This document shows positions 42,301-52,200 of a stretch of 64,000 nt of DNA, one piece after another. The number at the start of each line of letters is the position of its first letter. Positions within the stretch are counted from its first letter, which is position 1. Made by a program: the position numbers and the translations under genes. Location: positions 90,490,721 through 90,554,720 of the forward strand of contig OX235263.1 of NCBI GenBank assembly GCA_944472135.2. Direction: 5' to 3'. Below the pieces are notes generated by a model that was given only the letters and a program-made list of their open reading frames with translations, did not search any database and had not been told where the DNA came from. Source of the stretch: Trichobilharzia regenti. Taxonomy: Eukaryota > Platyhelminthes > Trematoda > Strigeidida > Schistosomatidae.

Positions 42301-43130
42301 TAATTCACCCTTTTTTGGCAAGGTTCCCACATATTCTATGGATGACTTGGAAGTTGTTTTGTGGATTTGCTTCGTGTCCAAATTCGATACGATACTTCAG
42401 GATAGACCTGTGACAGGGGAGGTTTTTTTTCTCCTTTATAAATCCATGACTGTGGGTAAGTGTTCGATGATACATTTGGATAGCGAACGTTAGGTACTTC
42501 CGACGAAATTAGCTGCACACGAGCAGGTGAATTGAGGCCAACACTGGCAGCTTAATCTTTGTGGAGAAAGTTTGGTGGAAGTTCATCATCCACGAAGAAG
42601 GTTATCTTCAATGAGCAGGACAGGCTGTTTCTCAGTATTTCCACCAACGAGTCTTTTGGAGGGGAGTGGCATAGGCTTTATGGACTTGGAGATGAAGTGT
42701 TCGAGGTAAACATTGTCAATGAGAATCGTACTGAGATTGTTCAGCTCTTCTTCTATGTTGTCAGGGCTGAAATCATTGTCAATTCTGTGACTTATTGAAC
42801 AGATCATATCTCGTTTTCTATATAGAGGTACCGAAACTGTGAAAAATTTGTAAGTTGTCTGTTCTATGGATCTTTTAGTGTTCTGCCTTGTTCATGTCTT
42901 GTTAGTTCAACGTCTGCCTATTGTTAATCAATGTTGTTAGCTTGACTGTGGTTCAATTTAAGCTGGATTCGACTCAGTCCCATCAATCATATTACGTCAC
43001 TTAATTTACTTATTTAAGTTTTCTATACTCCCTACCCGATTAACCCCTTTCGTTATACATAATTATTCATTTCAAAAAATACTTACAGTTCTAATGACAC
43101 ATCTCTGGAAACATTCTTCTTGTTGCTAAG

Positions 43131-43219
<89 letters not shown>

Positions 43220-46200
43220 TTGTACAGGTTGAGAGTGGTATTGCTGGAGGGAATGACTCTTCTCTGAATATCTTTTCTTTTTTTTGATTCAATGAAGGTT
43301 ATTAAACGTATAAATTAGCAATAACACTGAGGTATAAATGAATGGTGGTATCTACTGTTAACTTGCTAGAAGTAGTTGGCAGTGCAGTTCATGGGGAATA
43401 TTTTATCCTACTTGGAACTCATTGTGCGTGGGTGGCACAGTGGTGGTATGCTTGCCAACCACTCAGGTGGTTCAGAGTTCAATCACCGGGCACCGACGCA
43501 CTCCTTCTCCTCGCTAAGCTAGTAATAAGACTGGTGAAGAGGGAAGGCTGCGGGGCATGAGGCTGGCTAACAACTACATTGCGTAAAAATGAACACCACT
43601 GCTATAGAAACTTCAAAGCTTTAGCCTGAGGCCCTACGTTCCACTGGGAAAGTAAAGGAATAAAGTAATAATGATAATAATTTAGGACTCATTGCATGGA
43701 TGTAACTGCATCTCCAGTGGGTGATGGAGTTCTCCATGAGATTCGTATGTAACGCCAAAGAGTTAGCCATTAAGCCAGTCAACTACGATAACCACCTCTT
43801 GGGCAACTGGTGTTAGTTGTCATTCTTTTCAGGTTATTTTGACTAATATTTGTTGAACTTAAATGCTAAGTTGGAGTATCCGCACTAGAAGCCAATAACT
43901 CAATAATTATGGGGCACTTCACTTCAATATAATCAGCTAAAAATATGGTATCTCCTAATGAAATATATTGATTTCGTTAAATTAAAATATTTCTCAGGTC
44001 TGTCTGTCTCCGTCTGTTTACGACATAGAACTTAGCACAAATGTGCGGAAGTTCAAGTCGCTACACTCCGTGTAGCACGCGAAGCAAGAGAAGAAAGTAC
44101 AAAAAAAGCGTAATAGAAACAGTGAGCAGAGGTGTGAGACAAAGGAATAGTAATAACGAAGAACAAAACAGTTTCATTGGAGATCATAAGTCACAGGGAG
44201 TGGATGCATCTGCGCTAGCCACTGAGAACGATTTTGAGCCATGTCACCAATTGTTTCCAACCATTTGTTTTTACCGTCCCGAGGACCCCAGCCTGGAAGT
44301 CTACACCTTCCTACGTGGCTTAGACCAACTGTTGTGGATTTCATTGACTGGTGAGGCCGTTTTTGTTTGACCACCGCTAGCTTTTTTCCGGCCTGACTCT
44401 ATATCCGCTAACATTGCTCGTCGAGGGAGGCGATGGCTTGGCATACGTAACACATGTCCTAACCATCTCAGTCTTTGTAGCTTCACGACTTCGTCGATTG
44501 ATTTCCCCTGTTTACCTAGAACTCGACGCCTAACCTCAATGTTGCTCACCCTATTATGCCACTTTACACGGGAAATAGAGCGCAGGCACCTATGATCAAA
44601 GACAGCTAGTCTTTTCATGTCTTCCACTCTCAGTGACCAGGTCTCACTGACAGCCATAAAGGAGGACGGAGCGGACTGATGAGCAGTACACCCGCCCTTT
44701 GGTCGATAGTCGAACATCTAGTCTACGCCAGAGTCGGCGTAAACTGGCAAATGCGAAACGAGCCCTCTGTATCCGTCCTGAGATTTCGTCAGAGATCAAC
44801 CCGTTGGGGGTCACTAGTTAACAAATTAAAGTCACACAACAGAATTCTGAGCAGTCCGAAACTATTGACAATCTAAGACTTATTAGAGAGGTTAGAATTT
44901 AAGGGCCACTGTATTTCAACCCTACAGCAGAATGGTCATTGGGCTGGCTTCATAAACATATATAGAATCTGGGTTTGACTGCCGTTGGGCGTCATGAGTG
45001 TGCAATGTGCTGAAAAGACCCACATCATGACGAGAAATCTGTCCATTGTTACTTGGTCTTCAATGACATTTTTAACTGATGTCGGTTTGTGACGAAATTT
45101 GGGCTAGAATTAACTTAAGAATCAGAATGACGTGATCCTGTATATCTCCACACTGACTACAGGGTAATAAACGCCAATCACGTTCAACGGATCCTTGCTT
45201 TGACCTCGTCATCTATGAAGTTTGTCTAATGCAGTATAATACAGGAACTTAATTGTTGAGTTTTAGCTGTATATAAATACGATGACAATTTTCTTCTGTT
45301 GTGTGGTTTTTAGGCTGCTGAAGACAGAGCAACTAGACTGAATACTGAAGTTCTCCGCTTAGCAGATGAATTACGTCAAGAACAAGAGAATTATAAACAT
45401 GCAGAAGCTTTACGAAAACAACTGGAGGTTGAAATACGTGAAATTACTGTGAAATTAGAAGAAGCTGAAGCATTCGCTACTCGTGAAGGACGTCGTATGG
45501 TTCAAAAGCTACAGGTAATCTAAGTAATTTTTAACAGTGGTAAATTTTTCAAGTGTTTACTTAAAAAAGAAAGTGAAAACAAAGTTGAGCAAGGCGTTAT
45601 CATGAAAGCGAAATGAATAACTTCTTATCTCTTTAATACGACATAAACGAGTAGCACCTGCAAAAGTTTTGTTTGCTAGAGAGACAAGTTAGTCCTCAGT
45701 TTGAATTTTCACTGCAAACTAAGTCTTACTCCAGGCTTCGTTATCCTCCGGAGAATCCAACTTTCAGTCCACTGACCATTTCACATTATGCTGGCGAATA
45801 ATTATGATTACAATGATATTGAACAAAGCAAAGACAGCAGTGGTTTTTGCTGAATAAAATGGTACCATCTCATTGTTTATTTCGTTGGCTTCTCATCAGC
45901 TCAGCTGCTTACAGGCCAAAGTCATTATTAAGTATATCTATAGAAACAATTTTAACATACTTACATACATAGAGTTCATTTTAAACAAAAATCGGTCAAC
46001 CAATATATATGATCATACAAAATGGAAACATTCCATATCACGTATTCAATGAAAGGGAGGGTGAAAATATCCACTTACGAGGCAGGGCAAGCAGAGACTG
46101 ATAACTATTTCTTTCTGAACGCATAAATCAGGTTTCCGGCACTTGACGGAGATCGCTCCGGCAAACTTGAGGAGAATTGGACTGTTTTGATAATTTTGAA

Positions 46201-49200
46201 CGACTTTTTGACGTCCACCTGATTACTCATGTGAAGGAGATTCCTGGCGATGGCATTGTTGAAAGCATTTGTTCCCTTTAGACATAGGGATATAAGCATG
46301 TCATTCTTTCTGTCTTTCCAATGTAACTGCTCCCACAGATACATGTAAATTTGTATATACAATTGGAGTTAACATTAGAAGGGTATCTATCTATTTTCGA
46401 TTGCATCAAATAGCAAGCTGTTCGATAGACGGGAACGAGCTAAGCCAGCTGCAGGATAGGCTATGGCTGCTAGTGACGTCCTCAATCTTCATTATAAGTA
46501 TAAAACTTGGGCACTGTGGTAGAATATAACTCCATTATGGATAAGATTTTATTTTGATAAATCACACAGTGTTGTACAGTTATATATCAGTTAATATAAC
46601 TGTACAACACTGTGTGATTTATCAAAATAAAATCTTATCCGTAATGTGGTCTTCAATCTTCAGTTGACAATCGCTTTAATATTTTCACCCTTATAATCAA
46701 GTGAAATGTAGATGGGCTTTTTCTCCACTGTGATTTGTTTGACATTTGAAACTTTAGATCTTCCGTACATGTTGATGAATCTTTGAGGGTAACCCTTGCT
46801 TTTTAACATCTTTTCGAGAAACATAAGTTCTTCCTCTAATTTCTCTATAGAGGATCATCTCCTAGCCCTATAGTATAGAGTCTTGACTAGTCCACGTTTA
46901 AAGGTAGCTATTTGGACAAAAACTATTCTCACCAAATATTAGGGTGAAAGAACTCTACATGTGATCAAATGGTATTGAGTAGAATCTTTTGTGTTACAGC
47001 CAGTGTGGGCAAAGTTAAACTTTAGACACCACTAACAACCAATCAGCAAACGACCTTGAACGGACCTTCAATAGAATTTGTATATGTCCTCGTAACGGGA
47101 TCCACAAAATCACTTGAACGGTTGACTCTGTGATGAATATATCCCAAAGATGACAGCGAATTGTAACCTTTCCATTCGTCCGTATGTATTATAGACCCTC
47201 ATTTTACAAGTCTGGTAATAATAGGTATAAGAGTAATTGCTTTTCTATCTGCTATCTGTTTTAGCACCCAGTAGTTGCAGATATATAAAATCCGCGTTAG
47301 GGAGAGATGCGACCTGGCGAAAAAAGTTCCTACGAAATATTAAAATAATCAGCTTTCCCTCTCTAATACTAGCACGCTTCAAACATATACCACAATGATG
47401 AACAACTCCATCAATTGATCTGCTATAGCTTTTTAAAGTCATGATACCACCACACGAACAAGTTCGCTCCTTCTGGACTAACCCTAAATCCAGACAATAC
47501 TGGAAAACACTATCCTCCTCGAATTGCAACCGTAACCTTGTAAGGTCACGCATTAGAGATGAATCAAGCGCTATACATCATTGAACTACGTTCGTGAACC
47601 TCATTGGATAATTCGACATCGTTCGTGAATCTCATTGGATAATTTGCTGATTGGTAGTTAGTGGTGTCGGAAGTTTAACTTCGCCCCAGTGTGTTTACTC
47701 AGGACAATCCAAAGTGATGTCAGCTGAAATGGGCCTCGAAAAGGGAACATACAGCCACCTCATCAGACTACCTTCGAGTATATCAGATAAACTCAACAAT
47801 CTAGTTTTCTTCATCTAATTTCATATGAATATAATTAACAAGTAGATCTAATTAGATGGGTAGGATGGCGATAAACAAATGGTTACGTGAGGAGTGGAGG
47901 AGAGTATATTCACGAATACCGATGTTAATACCAGTATAAATTCTTTTCAGTCCTGTATTAAACCATTTTATGCTATCTGCTGGAATTCCAGCTGAAAGAA
48001 AAGTGGGTCAGAGAGGGTAAATTACTCATTTGACATGAGGACAGTGTAGAGCAAGTACTCTCAGGGATTCATTTCACATAAAACTTAAGTTGTGGTATAA
48101 GATGTTCTGCTAAGCTATTTAAATCAGCCAAATGCAACACAAATCCAATTTTCGAAATATCAACTATATCTCAGAAATAAATTCACCGTAGAATAAATAA
48201 CTTTTAATGAATTGGATTGTTTCAGGATGAATTATATGAACTTATGTGTGTATGTGTGTCTGAATTGATTCATCGTGATCCTATAAAATAACTACAAATT
48301 TGAACAGTATTATTACTGTTGTTCCCTTGAGATCCGAATGGATTTGCTGTCCTCTTCAACTGGCTGACCTCACGATTGCCCATATTCTCTCATTCCCTCC
48401 TCCTCCTCCTCCTCCAACACACGATCTCTTCCATACCACCCTCTTACTGACGACCCAGTCGTCTCTCCCCACTGAGATTCTACTCGAGCGATGGCTTGCA
48501 TTGCGCGTGAAGTCATTCGGTGATCTCCTCGGTGTGTGCCCAATCCATCTTCATTTTCTCCGACATATTTGTCGAACGAGAGGTTCTTAGTCAGTTTATT
48601 ACCAAAGTTTCTGGTTTCTTATTTATTCTGACCGTCCGGCTGGTCATTTGATCTTCAATGAAGAGCCACCGAAGGCAGGTATTGATAAAAGTCTGCAGTG
48701 GTAAGTTTCTGACCCGTAAAGAAGAACCGACTGACTGACTGAATTGACATTGGTGTTGAGAATTCGAATCTCGTTCTACATTCTGAGGTGGAGTGAAGAA
48801 GATTTGCGCGCTGGTTTCAGGTTAATGAATGCGTATCTTGCCTTCTGGATTCCGACCGGCTGGCTTTGACATTTTTTCATCCATTCCTACTTCGCGTGGT
48901 TAAAACCTTGTTTTCGAGCCAGAAAAGTGAAGGCGGGAAGCAATCTTTGTCAAATTTCTTCCGTTGATTGTGATTGGTTCTGTTTGTTGTTGCTGTTGAC
49001 TGGTTGGTTGTTTCAATCACCTCCGTCTTCTCTATGTTCACCTTTAGTCGGACATAAACCGGCTATTTTACACACAGAATTATTCAAAAATCTATTGCTT
49101 GATTACAAACACAGATGAGTATTTTTGTCGTAGAACCGGGATTCATGAACCTAGGCAAGTGACTTTCATTTATCGAGGTCACAGGTTTGAATCCACCTTC

Positions 49201-52200
49201 TTAGTAGTATTGAATGTCACATAATCCCTGGAACCATCAAAATTTGGAGGTTTAATTAGATGGTAAGTTTAAAATGAACAAAAAATTAACTAGCTAACGG
49301 AATAAGGATAATTTTTATCGTATTTTATTTTATTATAGCTTGATTCCATACCGTAGTTTTGGTACAAGTATGGAATTTTCAGCATGTCATATGGGTAGCC
49401 AAAATTTAGCAGGCCAGATGTGCGTTAGCACATCCGGGATCGAACCCCGGACCATGTGCATGGTTAGGAAGCGTCCCGACCGCTGTGCCACTGATGCACT
49501 ATGGTAAGAAAAATGTCAACACATAAGTGCGTCGGTGGCACAGTGGTAAGGTTCTCGCCGACCATGCACATGGTCCGGGGTTCGAGCCCACGCCGGTGCA
49601 CACCTGATATCTATGGTCGGCCTGCGAAATTTGGGCTACCGATATCCATGCTGGAAATTCCATACTTGTACCAAAAATACAGTGTGGAATCAAGCTGTAA
49701 ATCTAAAAAAAAGTGCATAAAGCCATATACTACTTATGGACTGCGATAAGTAGTTCTGTACCATTTTCACATAAACCAATTGTGTTTCCCAGCCATATAG
49801 AAGTTATGGAAGCACCCGACAATACATTACATGCGACAGCCAACCTATAGTTCTCTAGGATACCCTAGAGGAATATGTGTTTCAAAGTGAAGCGACCGAG
49901 TTCTGATGATGTATCCAGTTTAAACTATTACAGAGGAGCAGGAGAAATATATATATAACTATTCATTGATGTGTTTGGTTTTTGACTGAAGTATCCTGGA
50001 CAATCAGCATAAATGGGAGGAACCTAAAATAAATAACCTCTTTTACCTTCCTGGGAAGCATCGTTTCAAATAAAGACCTGCGGAATTGACGAGGTTATTA
50101 AAGCGAGGATCGGGAAAGCAAGACAAGCTTTCATTACTCTCAAGTATGTGTGGAGGTCAACAGCACTACTAAGCATGAAAATGAAAACAAGATCCATATT
50201 TTCAACTCCAATGTAAAGTCACTGCTACTTACTTTACGGATCAGAGACTTAGCGCGTCATGATCAGCACCTCAAACAAACTACAAACTTGCATCATTAGC
50301 TGCCTTCGCTCAATACTCAAGATCAGATGGTCGGTCAGAAAAGATCAGCAACAGTGGGGGATCTCTGGCAATGAGCGAACCAACCCAGAAGGAACCGATT
50401 GTGAAACAAATAAACAGCAAGAAATGGAGATGGATTGGCCATACGCTGAGGAAACAATGCACCAAGTGACATCACTAGACAGGCCACTGCTCGAGTGTAA
50501 CCCGAATGGGAATCGGCGAGTTGGTCATCAGTGCAAGGGTGATTTGGAGGAGGTCATGTGAAGAGGAGATGAAAGCATGTGGGCAGACTAGGAGCCAGGT
50601 GAAAACTTTAGCAGATAACCGAACCCACTGGAGAAGTGAGTGGCTGAAGCCCTATGTTCCTCTAGGAATTAAAGGAAATAATAATAATAATAATCCTCGA
50701 CTGTATCATCAACCTTAATTAGTATACGGGGTCTGCGAACTAATGCCTTTTTATCGCCAGGATTAACAACTCAAAGTTACCTGTTTTCTTAGCAGTCAGC
50801 AAAGAAGCATCCAGAATGCACATTTTTCTCCTATACAGAACTTGCCAGCTAGATGTACCTGAATCCCTGGTGGAGGTTTTTGCATTCCTTTATAGTGTCG
50901 ATTATTTACAATAAATAATAACGGCTGAATTAATTGATCATGTCTTGTTATAATTTTCTTTCCTACTTTAAATCTTGTATATTATTTTTATAATTTAGGC
51001 ACGTGTACGTGAACTTGAAGCAGAATTCGATGGGGAATCCCGTAGATGTAAGGATGCCTTAGCACAAGCACGTAAATTTGAACGTCAATATAAAGAATTA
51101 CAAACACAAGCCGAAGATGATCGTCGTATGGTTTTAGAATTACAAGATTTATTGGATAAAACTCAAATGAAAATGAAAGCATATAAACGTCAATTAGAAG
51201 AAATGGTAAATGAATATTTTGAATCTTTTTTGTTTTAAAAGTTTTCCTAGTAAATGGCACCACTATTCAAGAGATAATATGGCTGATTATACAATCCAAT
51301 GAAAGCTAAGTAATCAAGTCTTGGTTTGTAGGGATTAGATCGATTGGTTACAGGATTCCATCATGAGCGGACATCGATTAGAGAACCATTGGAAAACCAG
51401 CTACAGGGAGTACTGGACAGCCAGCTGTTTCATTACTCTGGTTTGGGACTCCGCTTCAGCAGTACACACCCACCATGGGGTTCCGAACCCAGAACCTTCT
51501 GATTACAAGGCTAGCGAGCTCGTAGAAGATCAAGTCACTGATGAAGAGTCGCGAACTAGGACGAAACAGCTGGCTGTCCAGTAGTCCCCGCCGGTTTTCC
51601 AATGGTTCTGTGACCGGTTTCAGCTTATGATGAAATCCTGTAACCAATCAATTAAATCCCTACAAACTAAATACTTGAACATTCGGTGATCTAAAGAAGA
51701 TGGTGACTAATAAGATAATAAGGGTTGGCTTGAAATGTGAACTATCTCGGATAAAGACAGAATTTGTGTTTTTGCGATAGGATTCATTTGAAGTATACAT
51801 ACTTTAATAGTGATTCATATCGTTTAATATGACTTTCGACGAAGTGGAGCTACACCAGACCCTCAGTTACGTGACCTTAGACAATCAGTTGAAGAAACCG
51901 ATGTTATAACCAAATCAAATTATGTCATCCATTTTAGATTCGCCTAAGAAGTTCTAGAAAGGTGGAGTTTTCGACAACTCTGTGAATAATGGACTATTTA
52001 GAATCACTAAAGCCTGGATATACGGGGATAGCTTGACAAGATGACTGGTCTATTGGAATTTTTAGGTAGAATAAAGAACAGAATCAGGAATATAGACGGA
52101 TTTTAGAACACCGTGGTCAGTTGTCATCTTTTCTTAACGATATCACACTATTTGACTGCACACTAGTCATTAACTAGTGTAATGTGTCTAGTCCTATCTT

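Noticed and set aside
47245..47553. Unknown host zinc-finger gene
   Set aside because: It lies inside Merlin terminal repeats with a target duplication and has the transposase N-terminal pattern.
49527..49600. Functional tRNA-Gly gene
   Set aside because: Box A and B are good, but the acceptor arm does not close and the sequence continues into a SINE body shared with other copies.
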